Notes: generated by a model from the letters alone, not told the origin. A DNA stretch of 64,000 nt from an uncultured Desulfovibrio sp. (GCF_944324505.1 NZ_CALUWO010000003.1:186001-250000), one strand, 5' to 3'. Numbered from the stretch's first letter, positions 46,844 through 56,215 are shown. Program-made: numbers and translations.

Positions 46844-48379
46844 CTACGGAGCCACCGGTTCCAGCGGCAGATCGGCTGGTGCGGAAAGGCTCACTCCATG
46901 ACGGATGGTGGCTGTCTGGCGGGCGGGGACATTGATGGTCCAGTACAGGGTACGGCCGTCCCGGTCCACGCTGGCGTCGGGCGTATTCTGCATGGTCACC
47001 TGCACGCTCTCCTCCACGGCGCGCGGCAGGGGGCGCTCCACCCGTACGTCCACGGCGTTCTGGCGTTCGTTGCGCAGGGTATAGGTCCAGTTCCAGTGCC
47101 AGAGACGGCGGGCATTGATGATGCCGCTTTCGCCCTGCCGGCGGCTTTCGTGCTCTACCGTCACATGCACCCGCGGATCAGCGCCGAAAAAGAGCTGTAC
47201 CTCACCGTTTTCCGGCGCGAAAAGGCCGGTGCCCACGCTCTGGCCGTCGATGCGGCATTCCATGAGGCCGCCGGGCCAGGATGCTCCCCTGGTGAAGACA
47301 TGACGAGCCGTCATCCAGACCCGGCTCTCTCCGTCGACAGGACGCGCCAGCCAGCTCAGGGGAGCATGCCAGTTCTCCTGTGCCACGGACAGGGTAAAGC
47401 GGCCCTGGGGCAGGCCCGCGGCGGGCACGTCCCAGCGCACAAAGGCGCCGGATTCCACGGCATTGATCGGCGAGGAGCCTTCCCTGCCCTGCATGACTCT
47501 GGGGGCAGCCAGCATGGCCCCGGCAGCCTTGCCGCGGGGCGCCGGCCCTCCTGCAATGTCCCAGCTGGGCAGCGCTGCGGGGCGCAGCGAGCCTGTGGGG
47601 CTGCTGATGAGCGAAAGACGGCAGGTGGTCCAGTCCTGCCCCGAATACTGCCACACATCGGCCAGCATATGGGCCATGATGGTTCCCGTGGCGGGCCGGG
47701 CATCCAGGCTGTAGCGGGGGCGCCAGCCGCAATGCTCCAGGGAGTAGGAACACGTGACGCGTACCGGCGACCCGGGCACGTCTGCCAGCAGGATTTCCAG
47801 CACCTGCCCCTGATCCGGCAGTGCGGGCCGGGCAGCCAGCATATCCCGCAGCTGCTTGAGGCGGCGTTCCACGGCGGCGCGTTCCTGGCCCAGGGCGGCC
47901 ACATCTTCCAGAATCTGCCGACCGGCGTCCTTCAGTGCGGCGGCGGGCAGGGACGCCGCATCCCGGGCCGGCAGACGGTACAGCGCCAGGGCCGTATCCA
48001 GCGCCACAAGGCGGCCGTCAAGCCTGTCCGCTTCGTCCAGCAGGCGCTGCCGCTCACGGGCCGCCTGCCCTTCGGCAGGCAGGGCCAGAGGCCGCAGGCT
48101 CCAGCGCAGCACCTGCTGGCCCGGCACGTCCGGCGCCACCGCATCGGCCGCCCCGGGAAGGAAAAGACGCACAAGACCGCCCTGCTCCGTCCGGCAGACC
48201 GCGACCTCCTCCGCCACGGTCACCCGGGCACCGGCAGGAGAAAGCAGCACCTGTTCCGGCTGGGCCAGACGGGGAGATTCCGTCAGTGTCCGGGCACCGG
48301 CCGTGCCGGCAAGCAGACAAGACAGCAGGACCGCCCACAGCACAGCCCGTGCGTGGCGGGTACATTGCCGAGAGATCAT
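46844..48379 (-). CDS. Exported DUF4139 domain protein
   Basis: 511 residues from the ATG at 48379 with GGGAGG upstream. A signal peptide (residues 1-29, HARAVLWAVLLSCLLAGTAGA) directs export. A short helical region (about 100-190, RQRLLDEADRLDGRLVALDTALALY, LGQERAAVERRLKQLRDML) is a coiled coil like the DUF4140 part of the family, and the C-terminal 300 residues match DUF4139 (YSLDARPATGTIMAHMLADVWQYSGQDWTTCRLSLISS; later WTYTLRNERQNAVDVRVERPLP). The family includes mucoidy inhibitor A-like proteins; function unknown. It is monocistronic between ettA and radA, with terminators on both sides. Confidence 0.82.
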   Translation of the reverse strand: MISRQCTRHARAVLWAVLLSCLLAGTAGARTLTESPRLAQPEQVLLSPAGARVTVAEEVAVCRTEQGGLVRLFLPGAADAVAPDVPGQQVLRWSLRPLALPAEGQAARERQRLLDEADRLDGRLVALDTALALYRLPARDAASLPAAALKDAGRQILEDVAALGQERAAVERRLKQLRDMLAARPALPDQGQVLEILLADVPGSPVRVTCSYSLEHCGWRPRYSLDARPATGTIMAHMLADVWQYSGQDWTTCRLSLISSPTGSLRPAALPSWDIAGGPAPRGKAAGAMLAAPRVMQGREGSSPINAVESGAFVRWDVPAAGLPQGRFTLSVAQENWHAPLSWLARPVDGESRVWMTARHVFTRGASWPGGLMECRIDGQSVGTGLFAPENGEVQLFFGADPRVHVTVEHESRRQGESGIINARRLWHWNWTYTLRNERQNAVDVRVERPLPRAVEESVQVTMQNTPDASVDRDGRTLYWTINVPARQTATIRHGVSLSAPADLPLEPVAP

Positions 48380-48431
48380 GGGCACCTCCCATGCCGGGAC
48401 AGCAGCACCCCGGCCTTTTTGCCGGCAGCGG

Positions 48432-48478
48432 AGAAGCACACAAAGCACACAAGGCGACAACAGGGTTGCCGCCTTGTG
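48432..48478 (-). terminator. Terminator after ettA
   Basis: 9-bp perfect outer stem (48448-48456 with 48470-48478) extended by four more pairs after one wobble, three-base loop; a moderately T-rich tail follows on the minus strand. Confidence 0.5.
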
Positions 48479-48527
48479 GACAGTTTGCAGAAGGTACCGT
48501 TGCCGGCAGTGTCACCGCAAGGGAAAA

Positions 48528-50210
48528 TCAGCGCGTCAGCCGGCGGAACTTGAGCCGCCTGGGGGTATCGGCGTCCTTGCCCAGACGCTTTCTGCGGTCT
48601 TCCTCGTATTCGGTGAAGTTGCCTTCAAAGAAGTCCACGGCAGAATCGCCCTCGAAGGCCATGATGTGCGTGGCAATGCGGTCCAGGAACCAGCGGTCGT
48701 GACTCACCACCAGCACACAGCCGGCGAAATTGTCCAGCGCATCTTCCAGGGCGCGCATGGTATTGACATCAATGTCGTTGGTGGGTTCGTCCAGCAGCAG
48801 CACGTTGGCGCCCGACTTGAGCATGCGGGCCAGGTGCAGGCGGTTGCGCTCGCCGCCGGAGAGCACGTCCACCTTCTTCTGCTGGTCCGCCCCATGAAAG
48901 TTGAAGCGGGTGCAGTAGGCCCTGGCGTTCACTTCCCGTCCGCCCAGCTTGATGGTGTCGTGTCCGTCGCTGATGAGTTCATAGACGGTCTTGCCCGGCG
49001 TCAGGGATTCGCGCCCCTGGTCCACATAGGCAAACTGCACGGTGTCTCCCACGGTGATGGTGCCGGCATCGGGCTTTTCCTGCCCGGTGATCATTTTGAA
49101 GAGCGTGGTTTTGCCCGCCCCGTTGGGGCCGATGATGCCCACGATGGCCCCGGCGGGAATGAGGGCATTCAGATTTTCCATGAGCAGCCTGTCGCCCATG
49201 CTCTTGGTGACACCCTTGAATTCGATGACGCTCTTGCCCAGGCGCGGTCCCGGCGGAATGTAGATCTGCAGGTCAGGGGCACGCTTTTCGCTCTCGTGGG
49301 AAAGCATGGCCTCGTAGGCATTGATGCGGGCCTTGCCCTTGGCGTGGCGGCCCTTGGGCGACATGCGGATCCATTCCAGTTCGCGGGCCAGGGTTTTCTG
49401 GCGCTCGGCCTCTGTCTTGTCTTCCTGGGCAAGGCGCTTCTGCTTCTGTTCCAGCCAGGAGGAATAGTTGCCCTTCCAGGGAATGCCCCGGCCGCGGTCC
49501 AGTTCCAGAATCCAGCCGGCCACATTGTCAAGAAAATAGCGGTCGTGGGTGACGGCAATGACCGTGCCGGGGAAGGTGGAAAGGTAGCGTTCCAGCCAGG
49601 CCACGGACTCGGCGTCCAGATGGTTGGTGGGTTCGTCCAGCAGAAGGATGTCCGGGTTTTGCAGCAGCAGGCGGCACAGGGCCACGCGGCGGCGTTCCCC
49701 CCCGGAAATCTTGTTGACCGGCATGTCGGCAGGGGGACAGCGCAGGGCATCCATGGCCATTTCAAGGCGGGAATCCAGGTCCCAGATGCCCTTGCTGTCC
49801 ATGAGTTCCTGCACATTGGCCTGCCGCTCGATGAGGGCATCCATTTCTTCCGGTTCCATGGGTTCGGCGAACTTGGCGTTGATTTCCTCGAATTCCCTGG
49901 CAATGGCCATGAGGTCGCTTACGCCCTCTTCCACCACTTCGCGCACGGTGCGACATTCATCGTGCAGGGGTTCCTGTTCCAGGTAGCCGATGGTATAGCC
50001 CGGGGCCAGCACGGTCTTGCCGTCAAAGGACTGGTCCACACCGGCAAGAATCTTGAGCAGGCTGGACTTGCCTGCCCCGTTGAGGCCGAGAACGCCTATT
50101 TTGGCCCCGTAGAAGTAGGAGAGGGAAATATCCTTCAGCACTTCCTTTTGCCCGTGCCGCTTGGACACGCGGATCATGGAATAGATGATCTTGTCAGGTT
50201 CGTTGCTCAT
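48528..50210 (-). CDS. ettA: Energy-dependent translational throttle protein EttA (ABC-F)
   Basis: 560 residues from the ATG at 50210 with GAGGA upstream. Two ABC modules in one chain without membrane segments: Walker A GLNGAGKS and GPNGAGKT, signatures SGGERRR and SGGERNR, Walker B DEPTNHLD and DEPTNDID. Between them lies the charged P-site tRNA interaction motif linker (KQKRLAQEDKTEAERQKTLA). High similarity to EttA (opening DKIIYSMIRVSKRHGQKEVLKDISLSY). It binds the ribosomal E site and regulates the first peptide bond in response to energy state. Confidence 0.96.
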   Translation of the reverse strand: MSNEPDKIIYSMIRVSKRHGQKEVLKDISLSYFYGAKIGVLGLNGAGKSSLLKILAGVDQSFDGKTVLAPGYTIGYLEQEPLHDECRTVREVVEEGVSDLMAIAREFEEINAKFAEPMEPEEMDALIERQANVQELMDSKGIWDLDSRLEMAMDALRCPPADMPVNKISGGERRRVALCRLLLQNPDILLLDEPTNHLDAESVAWLERYLSTFPGTVIAVTHDRYFLDNVAGWILELDRGRGIPWKGNYSSWLEQKQKRLAQEDKTEAERQKTLARELEWIRMSPKGRHAKGKARINAYEAMLSHESEKRAPDLQIYIPPGPRLGKSVIEFKGVTKSMGDRLLMENLNALIPAGAIVGIIGPNGAGKTTLFKMITGQEKPDAGTITVGDTVQFAYVDQGRESLTPGKTVYELISDGHDTIKLGGREVNARAYCTRFNFHGADQQKKVDVLSGGERNRLHLARMLKSGANVLLLDEPTNDIDVNTMRALEDALDNFAGCVLVVSHDRWFLDRIATHIMAFEGDSAVDFFEGNFTEYEEDRRKRLGKDADTPRRLKFRRLTR

Positions 50211-50370
50211 GAGTTCCTCAGCATGGATGTTGGCGAAAAAAAGGCCAGGCAGCAGTCTATACGGCCTTGCCGCCTTTTTCAAGGCGGGGTCTTCCCTCCC
50301 TTGATTTGACGACGCCTCTCTGCCAAGATGGCACCTCGCTTTCCGGCAGCGCAACGAGGGGGAAACGTCT

Positions 50371-51606
50371 ATGCGGTATCTGTTCGGCCCGGATTTTCAG
50401 CACATTATGGGCGGCTCCATGGTGGTGGCCGGCACGGCCATCGGGGCGGGCATGCTTGGCCTGCCCATGATTTCGGCAGGCATGTGGTTCAAGTGGTCCG
50501 TGCTCATCATGTTCATCTCCTGGTTCTGCATGCTGCGGGCCAGCCAGGCCATTCTTGAGGTCAATCTGCGCTTCGAGCCTGGGGACAGCCTGCATACGCT
50601 TGTTTACAGGACCCTCGGTCCGGCCTGGAGTCTGGTAAACGGCCTGTCCGTGGCCTTTGTGCTCTATACGCTGGTCTATGCCTATGTGAGCAGCGGCGGT
50701 TCCGTGGTGCAGCAGGCCATGCAGTCCGGATGGGGCATCACGCCCCCCCGCATTCTGACCAGCCTGTTCTTTTCCCTGCTGCTCACGGCCTGCGTGTGGT
50801 GGAGTTCCCGCGCGGTGGACCGTCTGTCCGTGCTGCTCATGGGCGGCATGATCATTACCTTTTTCCTGTCGGTGGGCGGAATGATCGGCAATGCCAGCCT
50901 GGAAAATCTGCTGGGCAGCCAGAACAAGGGGGAAGCCATCTTTATTTTTGGCGCCCTGTCCACCTACCTGACCTCCTTCTGCTTTCATGCGTCGGTTCCC
51001 AGCCTCATCAAGTACATTGGCAAGGAGCCGCGCATCATCAATGCCTGCCTGCGCAACGGCACCTTCATTGCCCTGGTCTGCTACCTGGTCTGGATTACCG
51101 CAGCTGACGGCATCCTGGACCGCGAGGAATTCCGGGCCGTCATTGCGGCCGGCGGCAATGTGGGCCATCTGGTGGCGGCATCGGGGTCCTCGCTGAGCTA
51201 TGTCATCCAGAAGATGCTGGAAGCCTTTGCCCTCTTTGCCATTGCCACGTCCTTCCTGGGGGCGGGTCTGGGGCTGTTTGACTACATGGCGGACCTCTGC
51301 CACTTTGACAACAGCCGGCGCGGGCGCACCCTGACCATGCTGATCACCTTTCTGCCGCCCATGATCGGCGGTCTCATCTGGCCGGACGGCTTCCTGCCCG
51401 CCATCGGCTGGGCCGGACTGGCAGCGGCCATCTGGTCGGTCATTGTGCCGGCCATGCTCCTGCATACCAGCCGCCGCAAGCACGGTCCCTCCGACTACAG
51501 CATGCCCGGCGCCGGCTGGGCCGTGCCCCTGCTGCTGGTGTACGGCATTGCCGTGGCCGTGTGCCACACCCTTTCCGTTTTTGCGCTGCTGCCCACCTTT
51601 CATTAG
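50371..51606 (+). CDS. Aromatic amino acid permease (HAAAP family, TyrP/Mtr-like)
   Basis: 411 residues, about 11 membrane helices. The N-terminal helix has GGSMVVAGTAIGAGMLGLPMISAGMW, the substrate/ion-binding signature of the hydroxy and aromatic amino acid permeases; further family blocks include SFCFHASVPSLIKYIGKEPRII and ATSFLGAGLGLFDYMADL. It should import tryptophan, tyrosine or phenylalanine with a cation. The ATG at 50371 follows GAGGGGG. It is divergent from ettA and followed by ridA after 61 bases; a joint transcript is plausible. Confidence 0.9.
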   Translation: MRYLFGPDFQHIMGGSMVVAGTAIGAGMLGLPMISAGMWFKWSVLIMFISWFCMLRASQAILEVNLRFEPGDSLHTLVYRTLGPAWSLVNGLSVAFVLYTLVYAYVSSGGSVVQQAMQSGWGITPPRILTSLFFSLLLTACVWWSSRAVDRLSVLLMGGMIITFFLSVGGMIGNASLENLLGSQNKGEAIFIFGALSTYLTSFCFHASVPSLIKYIGKEPRIINACLRNGTFIALVCYLVWITAADGILDREEFRAVIAAGGNVGHLVAASGSSLSYVIQKMLEAFALFAIATSFLGAGLGLFDYMADLCHFDNSRRGRTLTMLITFLPPMIGGLIWPDGFLPAIGWAGLAAAIWSVIVPAMLLHTSRRKHGPSDYSMPGAGWAVPLLLVYGIAVAVCHTLSVFALLPTFH

Positions 51607-51667
51607 CATCTTCTCCGGGAAGCAGGCATATCAGCCCTTTCCGTCACCCAGTCAAAGGAGGACTGCC

Positions 51668-52048
51668 ATGAACAGAGAATGTCTTTCCACCGCCGGCGCT
51701 CCGGCAGCCGTTGGCCCCTACAGTCAGGCCGTCCGGGCGGGCGAGACCGTCTATCTTTCCGGCCAGATCGGCCTGGTTCCCGAAACCGGCAAGATGGTGG
51801 ACGGCGACGTGTCGGCCCAGGCCGGGCAGGCGCTGAAAAATCTGTCCGCCGTGCTGGCCGCTGCCGGGCTGGGGACGGAACATGTGGTGAAGACGGTGGT
51901 CTTCATTACCGACATGGCGCATTTCCCGGCAGTCAACGAGGTATACAAAACCTTTTTCCAGGCGCCCTATCCGGCCCGCTCCTGTGTGGCCGTATCCGCC
52001 CTGCCCATGGGAGCACTGGTGGAGGTGGAGGCCATCGCCGTCCGCTAG
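51668..52048 (+). CDS. ridA: 2-iminobutanoate/2-iminopropanoate deaminase
   Basis: 126 residues, normal for RidA; AGGAGGA precedes the ATG. The conserved GPYSQAV (16-22), SGQIGL, and PARSCVAVSALPMGALVEVEAIAV with Arg104 and Glu119 (equivalent to E. coli Arg105 and Glu120) define the active RidA subgroup. It hydrolyses reactive enamines from PLP enzymes such as threonine dehydratase. It is downstream of the amino acid permease, a sensible partner. Confidence 0.96.
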   Translation: MNRECLSTAGAPAAVGPYSQAVRAGETVYLSGQIGLVPETGKMVDGDVSAQAGQALKNLSAVLAAAGLGTEHVVKTVVFITDMAHFPAVNEVYKTFFQAPYPARSCVAVSALPMGALVEVEAIAVR

Positions 52049-52350
52049 GGGCGGAGGGTCGTCCGGGCAGCGTGGCTGACTGCCGGGACGGGATGCCGCT
52101 TTCCGCCGGTCCCGTACACGACGCCGGCGACGCTCTGCCGTGGGGAAGCGATCGTGTTCCCGGCACCGCCCGTTCCGCGTAAAAACGTATGCCGGGGGAG
52201 CGTCGGGGCGCGGGACGGGCTGCCGTACCGTAGTGTTGCACGCAGACAGGCCCCGGGCCTCGGACCGGGAAAAGGCGGCCTGCCTGCCCAAAAGATGCCG
52301 CCTGGCGAAGGAGCTTGCCACCTCCTTCGCCTTTTTGTACAAACGCGGTC
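52049..52350 (+). other. Intergenic region between ridA and the membrane phosphoesterase
   Basis: 302 bases. No gene is supportable in the first 250 bases. The end contains the terminator at 52304-52336, and the second hairpin (52341-52377) straddles the next start codon. Confidence 0.6.
52304..52336 (+). terminator. First of two tandem terminators
   Basis: Perfect 10-bp stem (52304-52313 with 52322-52331), eight-base loop, five T. Confidence 0.75.
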
Positions 52351-52377
52351 ATGCTGACCGCGTTTTCGCTTTTTTTG
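52341..52377 (+). terminator. Second terminator-like hairpin, containing the next gene's ATG
   Basis: Perfect 11-bp stem (52341-52351 with 52355-52365), three-base loop, then T-rich CGC and seven T. The ATG at 52351-52353 spans the end of the 5' arm and the loop. Confidence 0.6.
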
Positions 52378-53583
52378 ACGCTGTACGTGCTGGTGCGCGT
52401 TCTGTGGCGTGCGCCCCTTGCCCTGCCCCTGCGTCTGCTGCTGGCGGTGCTGACGGCGGCCGGGGCCTGCAAGCTGCTGCTCTTTCGCCTTGTCTTCGGG
52501 TCCTATTCACCGGAACTGCCGTCTTGGTTTCAGGTGGGGGCGGGCATTCCGCTGGGACTGGTGCTGCTGTTTGCCGCCCTGAGTCTGGGGCGGGATGTTC
52601 TGCTGCTGCTGTGTCTGCTGGCCGAGCGCTGCGGGCTGGGCCATGCGTGGACATGGCTGCGGGCGCGGGATGCGGGCATTTCCCTGGGGCTGGCGCTGCT
52701 GGCGGCTGTGCTGGTGGGCGCAGGCATTACCGCGGCCCTGCGGGTGCCTGCTGTGCGGGAAGTGGAAATTCCCGTGCGCCATCTGCCGCCGGAGCTGGAC
52801 GGCATGCGCCTGGCCCTCCTGAGTGATCTGCATCTCAGTCAGACCTTTTCCCGCCCCTGGGCGGAAGCACTGGTGGCGCGTGTCAATGCGGCTCGCCCGG
52901 ACATCATCCTGCTGACAGGGGACCTGATGGACGGATCGCCGGCACAGCGCGCGGCGGATATCCAGCCCCTGGCCGGCCTGCGTGCCCCCCTGGGAGTCTG
53001 GGGCTGTGCGGGCAATCATGAATATTATTCCAGCTATCCGGCCTGGCAGCCCGTGCTTGGCCGGCTGGGCATCCGCATGCTGGACAATGCCTTTGCGCTG
53101 CTGCCCTACCGGGGCAGTCATCTGCTTCTGCTTGGGGTGACGGATCAGGCGGCCGCGCATTTCGGCCTGCCCGGACCGGATACGGAAGGGACGCTGCGGC
53201 GTGCCCTGGCCGCCAGTGCGCGGGCGTGGCCTTCCCGCATCACGGGGCAGCGCCCTGACGCCAGGGAGGGGACACCGCCCGTGCTGCTGCTTGCCCACCG
53301 CCCTGCCCTGTTCTCGAAACTGCGGGGACGGATACGCCTGCAACTTTCCGGGCATACGCATGGCGGCTCCCTGCTGGGGGTGGACTGGCTGGTGGCCCGT
53401 TTTAATGACGGCTATGTGCGTGGCCTGTACGGCGATGCGGATTCCCGCCTGGTGGTGTCGTCCGGCTGCGGCCTGTGGAGCGGTTTTCCCTTTCGGCTGG
53501 GCGTTCCCGGAGAGATTCTCCTGCTTGTGCTGCGTCCCGCACCTGAAGAAGAGGGATTGCCAAGCGCCCGGCCTCTTCCGTAA
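52351..53583 (+). CDS. Membrane-anchored metallophosphoesterase
   Basis: 410 residues from the ATG at 52351. This start has no ribosome-binding site and lies inside a hairpin; no better in-frame ATG exists nearby, and GTG codons at 52387 and 52393 are alternatives. Four or five membrane helices fill residues 1-140, then a calcineurin-like domain: LLSDLHLS, LLTGDLMDG, GNHEYYSS, LAHRPALF, SGHTHGG. The arrangement matches YkuE/YaeI-type phosphodiesterases acting on membrane lipids at the outer face; substrate unknown. The methyltransferase gene follows 23 bases after its stop. Confidence 0.82.
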   Translation: MLTAFSLFLTLYVLVRVLWRAPLALPLRLLLAVLTAAGACKLLLFRLVFGSYSPELPSWFQVGAGIPLGLVLLFAALSLGRDVLLLLCLLAERCGLGHAWTWLRARDAGISLGLALLAAVLVGAGITAALRVPAVREVEIPVRHLPPELDGMRLALLSDLHLSQTFSRPWAEALVARVNAARPDIILLTGDLMDGSPAQRAADIQPLAGLRAPLGVWGCAGNHEYYSSYPAWQPVLGRLGIRMLDNAFALLPYRGSHLLLLGVTDQAAAHFGLPGPDTEGTLRRALAASARAWPSRITGQRPDAREGTPPVLLLAHRPALFSKLRGRIRLQLSGHTHGGSLLGVDWLVARFNDGYVRGLYGDADSRLVVSSGCGLWSGFPFRLGVPGEILLLVLRPAPEEEGLPSARPLP

Positions 53584-53606
53584 GATGGTGCAAAAGGAAC
53601 TGTGGC

Positions 53607-54326
53607 ATGAATGACTCGGTGGACAGGTCCCGCTACGGGAACGAGGCCTTTCTTCTTCCGCGCCAGCGCTCGCTGCTGCGGGGGGCGCTGGCTCCCTGGA
53701 GGCGGCGCCATGCCGCGCTGCTGGACATCAACTGCGGCGCGGGGAAGCTCCTTTCCCTGCTCTGGGAATGCGGCTTTGACGTGACGGCCTGCGAAGGCCG
53801 GCCGGAACAGCGGCATGAGGCCGTGGCGTGTGCGCCCTGCGGGGTGGAGGTGGTGGCGGCGCATGACGATTACCTTCCCTTCGGGCCGGACAGTTTTGAC
53901 TGGGCGGTGTTGCATCTGGGGAATCATGACGGCGCTGCGGCGGCCCAGGCCGTGGAAGAGGCCGCGCGCGTGGCTGTTCGCGGGCTGGCGGTCACCTTCT
54001 GGAATGTGGCGTCCCTGCCCGGCCTGCTTCATACTCTTTTCCCCGCACGCCATCCCTGGCCGCACAGGGGGCTGCCCTGGTGGCAGGTGGTGTGCCTGGG
54101 CAGGCCCTACGGCAGCTGGCGCCTCTTTGGTACCCTGCATCTGCCCGGCGGCAGGGGCGAAAGCCTGCTTTCCCGGCAGGACAGGCTGTGCTCCTGGCTG
54201 GGGGCGTGGTGCGTGCTGCGCATCGACCTTGGCCCGTCGGGCCGGGTGACGCCGCTGGGGCTGCGGGCCGGTGGGGGCAAGAAGCGGCTGGAGACCTCCT
54301 CTGTTCTGGAGCAGCGCGCCCCCTGA
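53607..54326 (+). CDS. Class I SAM-dependent methyltransferase
   Basis: 239 residues; AAAGGA precedes the ATG. SAM motif I is LLDINCGAGKLL (38-49), followed by acidic EGRPEQ at the end of strand 2, AAHDDYLPFGPDSFDWAVLHL (motifs II-III), and ARVAVRGLAVTFWNVASL. The methyltransferase-11-like fold gives no substrate clue. Directly downstream of the membrane phosphoesterase, so possibly cotranscribed. It belongs to neither the quinone nor the tRNA methyltransferase groups I can recognise by eye. Confidence 0.82.
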   Translation: MNDSVDRSRYGNEAFLLPRQRSLLRGALAPWRRRHAALLDINCGAGKLLSLLWECGFDVTACEGRPEQRHEAVACAPCGVEVVAAHDDYLPFGPDSFDWAVLHLGNHDGAAAAQAVEEAARVAVRGLAVTFWNVASLPGLLHTLFPARHPWPHRGLPWWQVVCLGRPYGSWRLFGTLHLPGGRGESLLSRQDRLCSWLGAWCVLRIDLGPSGRVTPLGLRAGGGKKRLETSSVLEQRAP

Positions 54327-54429
54327 GGAGCGGTGGTGGCCCATCCTCCTGAAAATCGTCGCAAAAAAGCCCTTTTCTCGCAGACTTCCCTGTGGCATAC
54401 TGTCCCCGTTTCAAACGAAGGAGTCCTTT

Positions 54430-55176
54430 ATGCAAGCGCGCAGCCGTTCCATACACCTTTCGGTGCATATTCATAAAAACCCCTCAGCCATGGCCGAACG
54501 TGCGGCCCATATTCTTGCCGCTGCCTGCGAGGAGGCCGTGAGCGAGCGTGGCGTATTCAAGATTGCGCTTTCCGGCGGGCAGACGCCCATTCCGCTGTTC
54601 CGGCTGCTGGCTGCCAGTGACTGGGCGGATCGTCTCCCGTGGGAAAAGATCACCTTCTTCTGGGTGGACGAACGCTGCGTCGGCCCGGATCACCCTGACA
54701 GCAATTACGGCCTGGCGCGGCGCGAAATGCTGGCTTATCTGCCGGTGACGCACTTTTTCCGCATGCGTGGCGAAATGGATCCGGTCAAGGCGGCTGCCCT
54801 GTACGAGGCGCAGATCCGGGCGGATTTCAACATTGGCCCCAACGAATTCCCGCGTTTTGACTTCATGCTGCTTGGTGTGGGGGATGACGGGCATACCGGC
54901 TCCATTTTCCCCAACTCGCCGGCACTGGTGGAGCGCAAGCGCCTGGTCATTGACCAGTATGTGCCGGAACGCAAGGCGGACCGCCTGACCCTTACCCTGC
55001 CGGTCATCAACAATTCGCGCTGCTGCATGTTTCTTGTTACGGGCAAGGAAAAGCACGATGTGCTTTCCAAGACGCTCAATCTGCTGGCGGAACCTACCCT
55101 GCCGGCACAGCTTGTGCGCCCCACGGTGGGTGATCTCATCTGGGTTGTGGACGAAGCCGCGGCCACGGGAAAGTAA
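54430..55176 (+). CDS. pgl: 6-phosphogluconolactonase
   Basis: 248 residues from the ATG at 54430 (AAGGAG upstream). DevB-type family: IALSGGQTPIPLFRLL, ITFFWVDERCVGPDHPDSNYG, FDFMLLGVGDDGHTGSIFPN with the catalytic His, and LVTGKEKHDVL. It hydrolyses 6-phosphogluconolactone in the oxidative pentose phosphate pathway. Glucose-6-phosphate dehydrogenase is not in the window. A good terminator follows. Confidence 0.95.
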   Translation: MQARSRSIHLSVHIHKNPSAMAERAAHILAAACEEAVSERGVFKIALSGGQTPIPLFRLLAASDWADRLPWEKITFFWVDERCVGPDHPDSNYGLARREMLAYLPVTHFFRMRGEMDPVKAAALYEAQIRADFNIGPNEFPRFDFMLLGVGDDGHTGSIFPNSPALVERKRLVIDQYVPERKADRLTLTLPVINNSRCCMFLVTGKEKHDVLSKTLNLLAEPTLPAQLVRPTVGDLIWVVDEAAATGK

Positions 55177-55200
55177 GCGCCCGTCCGCGGGGATGATGTC

Positions 55201-55232
55201 AAGGCTCCTGCCGGTGCAGGGGCCTTTTTTTG
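55201..55232 (+). terminator. Terminator after pgl
   Basis: 11-bp stem with one mismatch (55201-55211 with 55216-55226), CGGT loop, and a T-run that overlaps the end of the stem and extends to 55231. Confidence 0.75.
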
Positions 55233-55261
55233 TGCCGTGACCAGCCTGCCCCAGGCCGGTG

Positions 55262-56188
55262 TCAGGGGCGTGGGCTGGGGGCTGGGCCGGAAGCCGGGGT
55301 GGCCCCTGCTTCCTGCTGACGGCGGAGCAGCAGACGGGATTTGCACAGCAGTTCAGGGCGGTATTCAAAGTGCATGATGTCGTATTCATGCCATTTTCCG
55401 CCCCAGATGAAGCCCTCGGCCTCAAAGGCTGTCACGATTTCCGTGGGATAGCTGGCCTGGAGCGGATGCGGACGCAGGGCTGACCAGCGCCAGTAGGGAG
55501 CCAGGCGGGGGCTGAGGTCCAGGGCAATGCCGAAGGCATGCGGGCTGAGGCGCTGTTCCCCGGCAATGGCACGCCACACAAAGCCGCCGCTCTGCTTCAG
55601 ATAGCGCCGCAGCGCCGGGCGGGCGGCCACCAGGGGGGCAAGGCGCGCCTCCACGCGTTGCAGGGCGCGGGCGGCACTTTCTTCCAGCAGCAGCGTCTGG
55701 CGGAAAAAGCTCACCCGGCGGACACGGGATGCCGTTTCCCGGGCCGTGCTGCCGTACAGGGCCTGGAGCAGCGCATAGGAGCGCCGGCGTCCCGGCGATT
55801 GCCCCGCCGGCGTGGGCGGACGTTCAGGATCGGGCACATAGAGCTGGCGCATGCTGGAGCGCACATCCACATCCCATTCCGGGCCGTGGGGATGCCGCGG
55901 CGGGGGAGCCGGCTGTCCGGCGGCATAGAGCACGCGCTGCCCGTCGGCAAGGTGCAGCCAGAGACGGCCCTGGCCGTCTGCTTCCATGCGCCGCAACCGG
56001 GGATAGGCCGCCTGCAGGCAGTGCCAGTCCAGCGCAGCCTCTTCCTGAAATGCCGGGGAGTCGTGCCGCAGGCTGCCCGTGGTGACGGCAACAGCCCCGT
56101 CCAGAGGGGGGGCCTGCCCTGCGGCCGGCGCCGGCAGGACGGCAAGCACAAGCGCGGTCAGCCCCGCACAGACAATGTGACGCAACAT
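55262..56188 (-). CDS. M15-family D-Ala-D-Ala carboxypeptidase-like exported protein
   Basis: 308 residues. A signal peptide (MLRHIVCAGLTALVLAVLPAPAAG) starts the protein. The zinc peptidase motif SPHAFGIALD (215-224, His217, Asp224) and GGKWHEYDIMHFEYRP (His273) match M15 subfamily C/D. The N-terminal 140 residues are not a recognised domain and are Pro/Arg-rich. It probably trims peptidoglycan peptides in the periplasm. A ribosome-binding box is weak (AGGA 13 bases upstream). It is divergent from mtaB with 62 bases between starts. Confidence 0.85.
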   Translation of the reverse strand: MLRHIVCAGLTALVLAVLPAPAAGQAPPLDGAVAVTTGSLRHDSPAFQEEAALDWHCLQAAYPRLRRMEADGQGRLWLHLADGQRVLYAAGQPAPPPRHPHGPEWDVDVRSSMRQLYVPDPERPPTPAGQSPGRRRSYALLQALYGSTARETASRVRRVSFFRQTLLLEESAARALQRVEARLAPLVAARPALRRYLKQSGGFVWRAIAGEQRLSPHAFGIALDLSPRLAPYWRWSALRPHPLQASYPTEIVTAFEAEGFIWGGKWHEYDIMHFEYRPELLCKSRLLLRRQQEAGATPASGPAPSPRP

Positions 56189-56215
56189 CTGCTGACCATA
56201 TCCTGCCCCGTCAGC

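Noticed and set aside
50241..50268. AAGGCC/GGCCTT hairpin followed by T in the ettA leader
   Set aside because: Only six base pairs with a 16-base loop. The nearby TTGAAA and TATAGA are 15 bases apart, so neither promoter nor attenuator is convincing.
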